Origin: Robertkochia aurantiaca
GTDB taxonomy: Bacteria; Bacteroidota; Bacteroidia; Flavobacteriales; Flavobacteriaceae
DNA length: 64,000 nucleotides
Reading direction: 5' to 3'
Assembly (NCBI RefSeq): GCF_020166495.1
Contig: NZ_JAINZS010000002.1
Location: 496,001-560,000, forward strand
How positions within the stretch are numbered: the stretch's first letter is position 1; every line of letters starts with the position of its first letter. The notes below the pieces were generated by a model. That model saw only the letters and a program-made list of their open reading frames with translations. It had not been told where the DNA came from and made no database searches. Below, one piece after another: positions 46,040 through 54,057 of this stretch. The translations under genes were made by a program, and so were the position numbers.

Positions 46040-46113
46040 ATCATTACATAGTAGTAGGTATTAGTTTAGGGAAAAGGTCCTGTGGTCGCCAGATCACAGG
46101 ATCTTTTATTTTT
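46040..46113 (+). ncRNA. Candidate small RNA, copy 3
   Basis: The 32-base block at 46040-46071 is identical to copies 1 and 2. The hairpin (46072-46107; 16 pairs with two G-T, loop GCCA) differs in sequence: TCCTGTG/CACAGGA replaces TCCTCTG/CAGAGGA, a paired C-G to G-C change. A T-rich tail follows. Confidence 0.65.
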
Positions 46114-46191
46114 ATCTACCCTGAGTCTCGTCAATGCATCCATAAAAATACCTCTCATGTTTTTTCTGAAGAATACTGTACTTTTAATGAT

Positions 46192-46950
46192 ATGTGGAAC
46201 TTAGAAAACAGAAAAGCCCTGGTTACCGGAGGCAGTAAAGGTATTGGAGAGGCGATTGTTAAAGAACTGGCCTCACTTGGTGCGGAAGTACTATTTACCG
46301 GCAGGGATCAAACGGATATTGATAAAACCGAAGAGTCGTTAAAAAAAGAAGGATTGCAGGTATCAGGACTTCAGAGTGATGTCACTAAGGAAGAAGATCA
46401 GAAGGCGCTGGCAAAAGTTATAGAACAACGGTTTTCCAAACTGGATATCCTTGTCAATAATGCAGGAATGAACATCAGGAAATCATCTCATGAATACAGC
46501 CGTGAGGAGTACCAAAAGATAATTGATACAGACCTGACCGCTCCCTTTGAAATATCGGTGGTGATGTTACCGCTGCTAAAGAGAAGTCAGCATGCCTCGG
46601 TAATTAATATTTCCTCGGTTGCCGCCATAGTCGATGATCATACCGGAGCTCCCTACGGCATGGCAAAGGCCGGCTTGTTACAGATGACACGAAGTCTGGC
46701 CCGTGAATGGGCTGCTTATGGCATCAGGGTCAACGCAGTTTCTCCCTGGTTCACTTTAACTCCTTTGACAAAATCTCTGCTCGCCCAACCTGAAAAGATC
46801 GATCCGGTGCTTTCAAGAACTCCCATGAAAAGAGTGGCAAAGGCCGAAGAAATGGCGGGGGCGGTAGCATTTCTTGCCATGGACAAGGCTTCGTACATTA
46901 CCGGTCAGAACATCGTGATCGATGGTGGTATGAGCATTCATGCCCTTTGA
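46192..46950 (+). CDS. SDR family oxidoreductase
   Basis: A 252-residue classical short-chain dehydrogenase: coenzyme motif TGGSKGIGEAI (near residues 13-23), NNAGMNI, catalytic Ser in NISSV and the YGMAKAG motif with catalytic Tyr and Lys, and the C-terminal NIVIDGGMSIHAL. It resembles tropinone-reductase-like or 3-oxoacyl-ACP reductase-like enzymes; the substrate is unknown. It is convergent with the CDGSH gene. Confidence 0.9.
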   Translation: MWNLENRKALVTGGSKGIGEAIVKELASLGAEVLFTGRDQTDIDKTEESLKKEGLQVSGLQSDVTKEEDQKALAKVIEQRFSKLDILVNNAGMNIRKSSHEYSREEYQKIIDTDLTAPFEISVVMLPLLKRSQHASVINISSVAAIVDDHTGAPYGMAKAGLLQMTRSLAREWAAYGIRVNAVSPWFTLTPLTKSLLAQPEKIDPVLSRTPMKRVAKAEEMAGAVAFLAMDKASYITGQNIVIDGGMSIHAL

Positions 46951-46955
46951 AATCC

Positions 46956-47396
46956 TTAACCCTGGAAATTTTCACCTGTGTGACTCCCGTCGCAATAAGG
47001 CTTATTCTCAGAGTATCCGCAACGACAAAAGGCGGTTGCCTTCTTCTTCACCTCAGAAGACCCGTTAAAATGTTCTACATTGAGCTGCCCATAGACCATT
47101 AAAGGCCCGTTTTCTATTATCTCCACCTTAATTCCAGATGCTTCTTTTTCGTTCTGATCCATTAGTTCCTTCTTTTTTTCTTTATCATTCCAATAATAAT
47201 CAAGCGCACCTGAAGGACATTTTTTTACCTGATCTACGATAGCCTTCGAGGGGGCTGCCTCAGTTTGTATCCATGGCTTCTTATCAGGCTTAAAAACCTC
47301 TGAAAGGCCCTTGACGCAAACTTCAGAATGGATACACAAATCAGGCTTCCAGATCACCGTTACCTCCCCGTTAGAATATTCCTTTGTAGTTCCCAT
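46956..47396 (-). CDS. Iron-sulfur protein with ferredoxin-like and CDGSH domains
   Basis: The 146-residue protein joins two small Fe-S modules. The N-terminal Fer4_19-type part has CIHSEVC and KKCPSGAL. The C-terminal CDGSH part has FCRCGYSENKPYCDGSH, supplying the three cysteines and one histidine of a [2Fe-2S] cluster. The combination is common in bacteria and probably serves electron transfer or cluster handling. Partners are unknown. Confidence 0.9.
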   Translation of the reverse strand: MGTTKEYSNGEVTVIWKPDLCIHSEVCVKGLSEVFKPDKKPWIQTEAAPSKAIVDQVKKCPSGALDYYWNDKEKKKELMDQNEKEASGIKVEIIENGPLMVYGQLNVEHFNGSSEVKKKATAFCRCGYSENKPYCDGSHTGENFQG

Positions 47397-47504
47397 GCTT
47401 TTCTTTTAAAGATACAAAATAGCATAATAACATCCTGACTCCACAGAACTTGTGAGAAATTGATTCTCTTTTTAATATATTTACCGTAGACAAAATTTGC
47501 CGTT

Positions 47505-48176
47505 ATGACCAAACTATACCCCTTAGCTCTCGTTTTGCTTCTACTCATCTCCTGTAATGAAGAGACCGATAAAAAGCCCCTGTCAGCACCTGAAAAGATC
47601 GCCTATGCACATGGGTTCGAAAACTGGGATAAAATAGAGGAGATACAATTCACTTTTAATGTAGACCGGGATACCACCCATTTTGAGAGGCACTGGATCT
47701 GGCAGCCTAAGTCAGACGCAGTTACCATGATCTACGCTGAAGATACCGTATCCTATAATCGGGCAAGCATTGACAGCACCGTACTTCAGGCAGACAAAGC
47801 CTTTGTCAATGATGTATACTGGTTGCTCGCCCCTTACAAACTGGTTTGGGACAAGGGGTACGAATATGAAGAACCCTACCTTGATAAAGCACCAATCAGC
47901 AATGACAGCCTTCAAAAATTCAGCATAGTATATGTGGGGGAAGGCGGATATACCCCGGGTGATGGTTATGATTTTTACCTGGATCAGGAAAATAAGGTCA
48001 AAGAATGGGTATACCGAAAAGACAACGATACGGCTGTTTGCATGAAGACAACCTGGGAAGATTATGAAAATCTCGAAGGGCTTCAGATCGCCACCATGCA
48101 CCAGGATGAAACCGGTAAGTTCAAGCTTTATTTTACAGGACTGGAGGTCACTGCTTCAGAGACTCAGACCCCGTGA
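47505..48176 (+). CDS. Lipoprotein of unknown function
   Basis: A 223-residue lipoprotein (lipobox LLISC, Cys17). The mature part has a repeated pattern FERHWIWQPKSDAVTMIY and KLVWDKGYEYEE and resembles flavobacterial lipoproteins of about 200-240 residues with a lipocalin-like or LolA-like strand order. No catalytic motif is seen. It is convergent with the MFS gene 3 bases away. It is divergent from the CDGSH gene. Confidence 0.7.
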   Translation: MTKLYPLALVLLLLISCNEETDKKPLSAPEKIAYAHGFENWDKIEEIQFTFNVDRDTTHFERHWIWQPKSDAVTMIYAEDTVSYNRASIDSTVLQADKAFVNDVYWLLAPYKLVWDKGYEYEEPYLDKAPISNDSLQKFSIVYVGEGGYTPGDGYDFYLDQENKVKEWVYRKDNDTAVCMKTTWEDYENLEGLQIATMHQDETGKFKLYFTGLEVTASETQTP

Positions 48177-48179
48177 TAG

Positions 48180-49334
48180 TTACTTCTTTCTTGCCCACAA
48201 CAACAATGTGACAACAAACGCCATAACGGCTCCGGCCAGGAGGGTAACGAAACTGTACCGCAGACCGGTGACCTCAGCAATGAATCCCAGCGCTACGGGA
48301 CCTGAAAGAAAACCCAGGTAGCCTGTTCCCGCGATAAAACTAATACCCCTGGCCGGTGGTATACGGTCAAAACTCCCGGCCATCCTGAATAGTTCGGGTA
48401 CAATGACCGAAAAACCCATTCCCAGTAAACCAAAGCCCGCTATGGCTGTATATATGTCTGCGGAAAGTATCAGCAGATAACCTGCTATACCGGTCATCAA
48501 CCCGCCCAAAATCAATCTCACCGCCCCTTTTTTACTGCTGATCTCATCTCCCAGGAATCGCCCGACGGTCATGGTTACAGAGAATAGCGTATATCCCATT
48601 CCCGTTAACCAGGTGCTTTTTACGCTACTGACCTCCTGAAGGTATAAACCACTCCAGTCAACCACAGCACCTTCACTGGCCATGATAATAAATGATATAA
48701 TTGCGAGTCCCAACAAAGGTTTGAGAAAAGCAGGCACCCCGTCATTCTCATTTTGTTCAGTACCCTGAACTCCCTTGTAATTTCGCATTAAGATGAAATT
48801 CACCACGAACAACAAAAGGGATACGAGTAGCATATGATGGAACGGAAGTTTAAAAACCCCGGCCAAAATCCCTCCGACTCCTGCCCCGATTACGCCGCCA
48901 AGGCTGAAAAACCCGTGGGCAGCCGACATAATGGAAACATCATCCTGTTTTTCCTTTTCAGAAACCAGGGTATTCATTGCGATGTCGGTAAATCCCGATG
49001 CTGCTCCTGTGATGAAAAGAGCCATGGCGAGACTCCAGAAATCATAGGCAAGAAACGGAAACAGGAAAGCCACACAATAGAACAATATGCCAGCACCGGT
49101 TGCTCTGCCCGGACCATAACGCTTCAGAAGATATGGCGAAAGGGGAATGAAAGTAAGAGTACCCAGCGCAAAAAAGAACAGCGCCAGTCCCAGTTCCCCT
49201 TCGCTAAGAAGCAGTTCTTCTTTGATCTCCGGAATATAGATGGCCCAGGTACCGATGAGAATATTCAGGGAGGCAAAAACGCATGCCACCGAAATATAAA
49301 CAGGGTTCGACCATATTAAACGCAGTGCCTTCAT
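48180..49334 (-). CDS. MFS transporter
   Basis: The 384-residue membrane protein has twelve predicted helices and the MFS loop-2-like pattern ALFFFALGTLTF and PYLLKRYGPGRATGAG. It resembles the FucP/YbjJ-type branch, which includes sugar and drug transporters. The substrate cannot be predicted. It is divergent from the AraC regulator, 64 bases apart, so control by that regulator is plausible. Confidence 0.85.
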   Translation of the reverse strand: MKALRLIWSNPVYISVACVFASLNILIGTWAIYIPEIKEELLLSEGELGLALFFFALGTLTFIPLSPYLLKRYGPGRATGAGILFYCVAFLFPFLAYDFWSLAMALFITGAASGFTDIAMNTLVSEKEKQDDVSIMSAAHGFFSLGGVIGAGVGGILAGVFKLPFHHMLLVSLLLFVVNFILMRNYKGVQGTEQNENDGVPAFLKPLLGLAIISFIIMASEGAVVDWSGLYLQEVSSVKSTWLTGMGYTLFSVTMTVGRFLGDEISSKKGAVRLILGGLMTGIAGYLLILSADIYTAIAGFGLLGMGFSVIVPELFRMAGSFDRIPPARGISFIAGTGYLGFLSGPVALGFIAEVTGLRYSFVTLLAGAVMAFVVTLLLWARKK

Positions 49335-49398
49335 TAGATAAGTCTAAAATAGTTTATTTTTAAGTGCTGAGATCATCCCTTCGGGAAAGAAAAATATC

Positions 49399-50268
49399 AT
49401 GAAACTACTCGAATTCAAATCGGTACACAGGGATACCGGCTACTTTGTCGCTCAGAAGATCGAGAAGGGAAAGGATGCCGGGAAACCCAGGGATTTTGAT
49501 CCTCACAGTCATGATTATTACGTGATTATGATCATTACCGGGGGAACAGGAGAGCATCAGATTGACTTCAGGAACTATACCTATAATGCGGGATCTGTTT
49601 TCTTTCTGAGTCCCGGACAAGTACACCGTGTAAAGGAGACCGCTCCGAATTACGGTTATGTGATTGTTTTCAACCACGATTTTTTGATACGCTCAGGAAT
49701 AGATCCTGATTTTTTTGAGAATATCAATCTTTTCAGGCCGTACGGCGACAGTCCGCCTTTAGTGCCGGAGCCTGCTATCCTTGAAAAACTAGGCCACTAT
49801 GCCGAGGAAATGCTGAACTGTCAGGAAATGCAGGATACATTCAGGTATGAAGCGCTGGGGGCGAACCTTCGGTTATTCCTCATTCTCAGCAACAGCAGTT
49901 GTGACCTGGGTAAGAACCGTGACCACACGCTTGATAACGCCCTGATCACCATAAGAGAGTTCAGAAAACTCGTGAATCAAAACTATGCCGTATGGCATAA
50001 GGCGGGAGATTATGCACAGCAACTTTCCATCACCCCAAATTACCTCAACAAACTGGTAAAAACCTATCTGAGCAGCTCCACTAAAGATTTTATTCAGAAC
50101 AGGATTATCATAGAGGCTAAAAGAAGATTACTCAACCCTAAAAACTCGGTGAAGTCGGTCGCTTACGAACTTGGATACAGCAACCCTTCGCAGCTGAGCA
50201 AAATGTTTAAAGCCTGCACGGGAAAAACGCTTACTGAATTCAGAGAATCACTGGATGACTCATTTTGA
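49399..50268 (+). CDS. AraC family transcriptional regulator
   Basis: The 289-residue regulator has an N-terminal cupin (about 25-110; FDPHSHDYYVIMIITGG and VFFLSPGQVHRV) and a C-terminal double helix-turn-helix (about 185-285; QQLSITPNYLNKLVK, VKSVAYELGYSNPSQLSKMF). It is divergent from the MFS gene, a likely target, and upstream of the pirin gene on the same strand. Ligand unknown. Confidence 0.9.
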   Translation: MKLLEFKSVHRDTGYFVAQKIEKGKDAGKPRDFDPHSHDYYVIMIITGGTGEHQIDFRNYTYNAGSVFFLSPGQVHRVKETAPNYGYVIVFNHDFLIRSGIDPDFFENINLFRPYGDSPPLVPEPAILEKLGHYAEEMLNCQEMQDTFRYEALGANLRLFLILSNSSCDLGKNRDHTLDNALITIREFRKLVNQNYAVWHKAGDYAQQLSITPNYLNKLVKTYLSSSTKDFIQNRIIIEAKRRLLNPKNSVKSVAYELGYSNPSQLSKMFKACTGKTLTEFRESLDDSF

Positions 50269-50345
50269 CATCTTTATTCACGATTTCAACATTTACCGGC
50301 ATTCTGATTTTCCGGAACTTTGATCTGTTAATTAAAGAGAACATT

Positions 50346-51071
50346 ATGAAAACGGTTTTACACAAAGCAGAAAGCAGAGGTCATGCCAACCACGGATGGC
50401 TTGACAGTTATCACAGTTTCAGTTTTGCCAACTATTACAATCCTGAACGTATGCACTTCGGTGTATTAAGAGTACTCAATGACGATACGGTTGCTCCGGG
50501 ACGGGGCTTTGGAAAACACCCGCACGATAATATGGAGATCATTTCAATACCCCTTTACGGCGATCTTGAGCACGAAGACAGTATGGGCAACAAGAAGGTG
50601 ATCAAAGAAGGAGATGTACAATCTATGACAGCGGGCACCGGAATCTTCCACAGTGAATACAACCATAACGAAGATAAGGAGGTGAAATTTCTGCAGATCT
50701 GGATATTTCCAAAAGAGAGGAACGTAGCGCCTTCTTATGATCAGATCACTTTAAATCCCGAAGACAGCAAAAATAAACTGCAACAGATCGTTTCTCCGGA
50801 CTCTGATAGTGAAGGAGTAACCATCAACCAGGATGCCTGGTTCTATCTGGCCGATCTTGACCCGGATACGACCATCGAGCACCGTATAAAGCAAGAAGAG
50901 AACGGGGTATACCTGTTTGTCCTGGAAGGTAAGGCCGAGGTCAACGGAACCCAACTCGGTAAAAGAGATGGGTTGGGCATCAGCGAAACCGACTCGGTAT
51001 CGATCAAGGCTGTTGGTGGATCAAGGATACTTTTAATGGATATTCCCATGCGCTTACCGTCCCTGGGATAA
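50346..51071 (+). CDS. Pirin family protein
   Basis: A 241-residue double cupin. The ATG at 50346 (MKTVLHKAESRGHANHGWL) fits the family; the ORF extends 27 codons upstream without support. The metal site shows HPHDNMEIISIPLYG and TGIFHSEYN. Bacterial pirins act as quercetinase-like enzymes or regulators. It lies 77 bases after the AraC gene and shares a terminator with convergent kynU. Confidence 0.9.
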   Translation: MKTVLHKAESRGHANHGWLDSYHSFSFANYYNPERMHFGVLRVLNDDTVAPGRGFGKHPHDNMEIISIPLYGDLEHEDSMGNKKVIKEGDVQSMTAGTGIFHSEYNHNEDKEVKFLQIWIFPKERNVAPSYDQITLNPEDSKNKLQQIVSPDSDSEGVTINQDAWFYLADLDPDTTIEHRIKQEENGVYLFVLEGKAEVNGTQLGKRDGLGISETDSVSIKAVGGSRILLMDIPMRLPSLG

Positions 51072-51086
51072 ATTCACAAAAATCAG

Positions 51087-51124
51087 AAAATGACCGCAGG
51101 TTTTGGCCTGCGGTCATTTTTTAT
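51087..51124. terminator. Bidirectional terminator between pirin and kynU
   Basis: AAAATGACCGCAGG (51087-51100) pairs perfectly with CCTGCGGTCATTTT (51107-51120). T-runs on both strands serve the convergent genes; the kynU stop codon (51123-51121) lies at its right foot. Confidence 0.9.
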
Positions 51125-52386
51125 TCTGCCAGTATATTTTTCAATAGTTCCCCGAAGCGATACATCTCTTCAAAAGAATTATAAAACGGAGTCGGAGCTA
51201 ATCTGATCACATTTGGCTCTCTCCAATCGGTGATCACACCGCGGTTCATCAACTCGTGGAAGACCTGTTTTCCTTCCCCATGCAGAAAGACCGATAACTG
51301 ACAACCACGTTCTTTCGGAGTGATGATTTCAAAATTTCCTTTTACATCCCGCGCCACTTCCTTCATAATAAATTCCAGGTAGGCCGTAAGAATTGTGCTT
51401 TTGGCCCTTAGCCGTTCCATACCCACCTCTTCAAAGAGCGTCAGAGAGGCCAGGTACGGTGCCACCGATAAAATGGGAGCATTGCTCAGCTGCCATGCTT
51501 CTGCATTGGGCATAGGCTCGAATTCAGGTTCCATCAAAAACCTGCTTTCCTTGCGGGTACCCCACCAACCTTCAAAACGCGGTATATCTTTCATTCCATG
51601 GTAACGCTTGTGAATATAAACCCCTGAAACATTACCAGGCCCACTGTTCATATACTTGTAGCTGCACCAGGCTGCAAAATCAACATCCCAATCATGCAGT
51701 TTCAGCAAGACATTTCCTGCGGCATGGGCAAGGTCCCATCCTACAAAAGCCCCGGCCCGTTTACCGGCCCTAGTGATCTCTTCCATATCAAAGACCTGTC
51801 CGTTGTAATAATTGACCCCTCCTATCAGAACCAGGGCAAGCTCATCTCCCAGTTCTTCGATTTTTTGGATCACATCTTCAGTTCGCCAGTGGTGTTCTCC
51901 CTCACGTTTGGCCACCTCAACGATAGCCTCCTCGGGATCATACCCATGAAACCGCACCTGGCTGTTCAACATGTACTGATCAGAAGGAAAAGCCTTCTCT
52001 TCGCAAAGTATCTTAAATCTCTTTCCTTCCGGCCTGTAAAAACTGACCATCAATAAATGAAGGTTTACCGTTAAGGTGTTCATCACGGTAATCTCTTCCG
52101 GCAGTGCACCCACCACTGCAGATAAGGGTTCTGCAAGCCTTTCATGGTAATCCCACCAGGCCTTTTCAGCTTTGAAATGACCTTCTACCGCAAGACCGGC
52201 CCAGTCATTCATCACTTCATTTACGTATTCCTGGGTTCTTTTCGGTTGCAGACCCAGCGAGTTCCCGGTAAAATATATGGCCCGTTTGCCGTTGATAAGC
52301 GGACATATAAATTCATCCCGGTATGAAGAGAGCGGGTCTTCCCTGTCGAGTTGTTGAGAAAATTCAAGGGTATTCCTGAAATCCAT
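51121..52386 (-). CDS. kynU: Kynureninase
   Basis: KynU cleaves (3-hydroxy)kynurenine to (3-hydroxy)anthranilate and alanine. The product has 421 residues from the ATG at 52386 (MDFRNTLEFSQQL); the frame extends 27 codons upstream past the promoter and is not used. Conserved features are YFTGNSLGLQPKRT, GWDLAHAAGNV and the PLP lysine Lys244 in CSYKYMNSGPG. It acts after kmo, encoded elsewhere in the window. Confidence 0.95.
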   Translation of the reverse strand: MDFRNTLEFSQQLDREDPLSSYRDEFICPLINGKRAIYFTGNSLGLQPKRTQEYVNEVMNDWAGLAVEGHFKAEKAWWDYHERLAEPLSAVVGALPEEITVMNTLTVNLHLLMVSFYRPEGKRFKILCEEKAFPSDQYMLNSQVRFHGYDPEEAIVEVAKREGEHHWRTEDVIQKIEELGDELALVLIGGVNYYNGQVFDMEEITRAGKRAGAFVGWDLAHAAGNVLLKLHDWDVDFAAWCSYKYMNSGPGNVSGVYIHKRYHGMKDIPRFEGWWGTRKESRFLMEPEFEPMPNAEAWQLSNAPILSVAPYLASLTLFEEVGMERLRAKSTILTAYLEFIMKEVARDVKGNFEIITPKERGCQLSVFLHGEGKQVFHELMNRGVITDWREPNVIRLAPTPFYNSFEEMYRFGELLKNILAE

Positions 52387-52401
52387 GAGCTGCTTTTTGC
52401 A

Positions 52402-52463
52402 CAAAAATACAATTACTTTCTTCCAAGGCACAAGAACAGACAGCGTATAAAAATTTAACTTTG
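52402..52463. promoter_or_regulatory. Divergent promoters of kynU and the O-methyltransferase gene
   Basis: For kynU, on the minus strand, TTG (52433-52431), a 21-base spacer and TATTTTTG (52409-52402) match the consensus. For the methyltransferase, TAACTTTG (52456-52463) is the -7 box, 18 bases before the ATG. Confidence 0.65.
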
Positions 52464-52481
52464 TCAAAAAAAACAGAGAAT

Positions 52482-53126
52482 ATGCACTTCCTGCCCGACT
52501 CCATTGAAGAATATATTACTTTACACTCTGCCGGTGAACCTGAACTATTGCAGGAATTAAGCCGGGAAACTCATCTCAAGGTACTTCAACCACGTATGCT
52601 CAGTGGTCATTACCAGGGCCGTGTATTAAGTATGATCTCAAAATTGGTCAACCCCCGACAAGTTCTTGAGGTAGGAACATACACCGGGTACTCAGCACTC
52701 TGCCTGGCAGAAGGACTTCACCCCGAAGGAGAATTGCACACCATCGATGTGAATGAAGAACTCAAAGCGCTACAACGTCAATTCTTTGACCGTAGCGAAT
52801 ACCGAGATCAGATCTTCAGTTATACGGGCAACGCCATCGATATCATTCCCACCATCGACAAAAGGTTTGACCTGGTCTTTATTGATGCCGATAAAAAGAA
52901 TTATACACGCTATTTTGAACTGGTGATCGATAAGATGAACCCGGGAGGTATTATATTATCAGATAATGTTTTATGGAGCGGAAAAGTGGCAGAGGAAAAT
53001 CCGGGTAAAAAAGATCGGCAAACAGAAAGCATCAAAGCCTACAATGCGATGATCAATCAGGATCAAAGGGTGGAGACCGTCATTCTTCCTATACGCGATG
53101 GCCTGACGATCAGCCGGAAAAAATAA
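52482..53126 (+). CDS. O-methyltransferase (class I SAM-dependent)
   Basis: The 214-residue product has motif I LEVGTYTGYSALCLAEGL, acidic motif TIDVNEE, and VFIDADKKNYTRYFE with the metal-binding aspartates of caffeoyl-CoA/catechol O-methyltransferases. The ATG at 52482 is used because the earlier TTG belongs to the -7 box. The acceptor molecule is unknown. It is convergent with the PAP2 gene. Confidence 0.9.
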   Translation: MHFLPDSIEEYITLHSAGEPELLQELSRETHLKVLQPRMLSGHYQGRVLSMISKLVNPRQVLEVGTYTGYSALCLAEGLHPEGELHTIDVNEELKALQRQFFDRSEYRDQIFSYTGNAIDIIPTIDKRFDLVFIDADKKNYTRYFELVIDKMNPGGIILSDNVLWSGKVAEENPGKKDRQTESIKAYNAMINQDQRVETVILPIRDGLTISRKK

Positions 53127-53129
53127 ATT

Positions 53130-53687
53130 CTAACTGCGGGGAAGGAAATATCGCTGCTGGAATGAAAACATCAGACTTCCCATAAGAAGACCTACCAGGG
53201 CTCCCACGACAATATCTGTAGGATAATGTACGCCCACATAGATACGGCTGAAACTGAATAACAGCGGCCAGAGATAAAAAACAGGAGCCCAGCCATACTT
53301 TGAACGTACGGCAAGAACCACAAAGGTCGTCAACGCAAACGAATTGGCTGCATGTCCGGAAAAGAAGCTATAAGACTCTGCACTGGTGAGAACTCTCAAC
53401 AACTCTGTTAATTCTGATTCATTACTGGGACGCAGCCTTCTCACCAGATTCTTTACTGAAGCAGTAAGGGTCATGGTCAGTAAAAAAGTCAAAACCCCGA
53501 CTGCGATCTGCAACCAGGGTTTCTGATTTTTATAGGTGAAATAGATAAGAATTCCGAAAATGATGTAAAGGGGAACCCAGGTCTCAATCAGGGTGACGGT
53601 TGACCAAAAACGGTCGTAATCTTCCAGGCCCAGATTATTGAGAAAGATCAACAGCTCCCTGTCAGATTCCTCGATCAGTTCAAACAT
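53130..53687 (-). CDS. PAP2 family membrane phosphatase
   Basis: The 185-residue protein has about six helices and the three-part PAP2 site: KNLVRRLRPS, SFFSGHAANSF and SRIYVGVHYPTDIVVG. It dephosphorylates lipid phosphates such as undecaprenyl diphosphate or phosphatidic acid; the exact substrate is not clear. It starts immediately after the tatA stop codon with no gap, so co-translation is likely. Confidence 0.9.
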   Translation of the reverse strand: MFELIEESDRELLIFLNNLGLEDYDRFWSTVTLIETWVPLYIIFGILIYFTYKNQKPWLQIAVGVLTFLLTMTLTASVKNLVRRLRPSNESELTELLRVLTSAESYSFFSGHAANSFALTTFVVLAVRSKYGWAPVFYLWPLLFSFSRIYVGVHYPTDIVVGALVGLLMGSLMFSFQQRYFLPRS

Positions 53688-53960
53688 CTACAGTTTGCGT
53701 TTTACTGAGCCGGTAAAATCTTCAATATCATCTTTAACTTCGTCGATCTCCTTTTTGATATCCTTACTGAATTCGGTATCGATACCCTGCTTTTCCGCAC
53801 TGCGTTGTATTTCTGCCTTCACCTCGTTGGTGGCATCCTTGAGTTGACGCATACCCTTTCCAAGTCCTCTCGCGATCTCAGGTAACTTATCAGCTCCGAA
53901 AACCATGACAAGGATAAAGAGTATAAAAACGATCTCTCCGCCACTGATAAACAAAAACAT
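53688..53960 (-). CDS. tatA: Twin-arginine translocase subunit TatA/E
   Basis: The 90-residue protein has one N-terminal membrane helix (GGEIVFILFILVMVFGADKLPEI) shown here by its start GGEIVFILFI, an amphipathic helix (ARGLGKGMRQLKDA) and an acidic coiled tail. It forms the Tat pore. tatC is not in the window. The leader carries two back-to-back 12-base dyads. Confidence 0.92.
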   Translation of the reverse strand: MFLFISGGEIVFILFILVMVFGADKLPEIARGLGKGMRQLKDATNEVKAEIQRSAEKQGIDTEFSKDIKKEIDEVKDDIEDFTGSVKRKL

Positions 53961-53966
53961 ATTACT

Positions 53967-54013
53967 TCATTTAAATGATGTCAAATGACACCGCTCTCTT
54001 CACTGCAAATATA
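53967..54013 (-). promoter_or_regulatory. -7 box and paired palindromes in the tatA leader
   Basis: On the minus strand TATATTTG (54013-54006) is the -7 box. Between it and the ATG lie two adjoining dyads, TGTCAaaTGACA (53979-53990) and the perfect palindrome TCATTTAAATGA (53967-53978), together filling most of the leader. Confidence 0.5.
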
Positions 54014-54057
54014 AGCAAGATAAGATAGCTGTAAGGATTAAAATTCAGCTGTACTGA

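Larger units (their letters stand above)
45101..46191. other. Gene-free region with tandem small-RNA-like units
   Basis: About 1.1 kb without a credible protein gene. It contains a terminator for the photolyase unit, three near-identical units and one diverged unit that look like small RNA genes (listed separately), plus an inverted repeat AACACAAT/ATTGTGTT at 45661-45682. The DNA between units is AT-rich and unlike between copies. Confidence 0.85.

Noticed and set aside
45369-46071. Three identical 32-base repeats as a CRISPR array
   Set aside because: Repeat starts are 377 and 294 bases apart, far beyond CRISPR spacers, each is followed by its own terminator hairpin, and no cas gene is near.
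52461-52481. TTG start for the O-methyltransferase
   Set aside because: The TTG is the last part of the -7 box TAACTTTG, so it would not be in the message; the ATG at 52482 fits.
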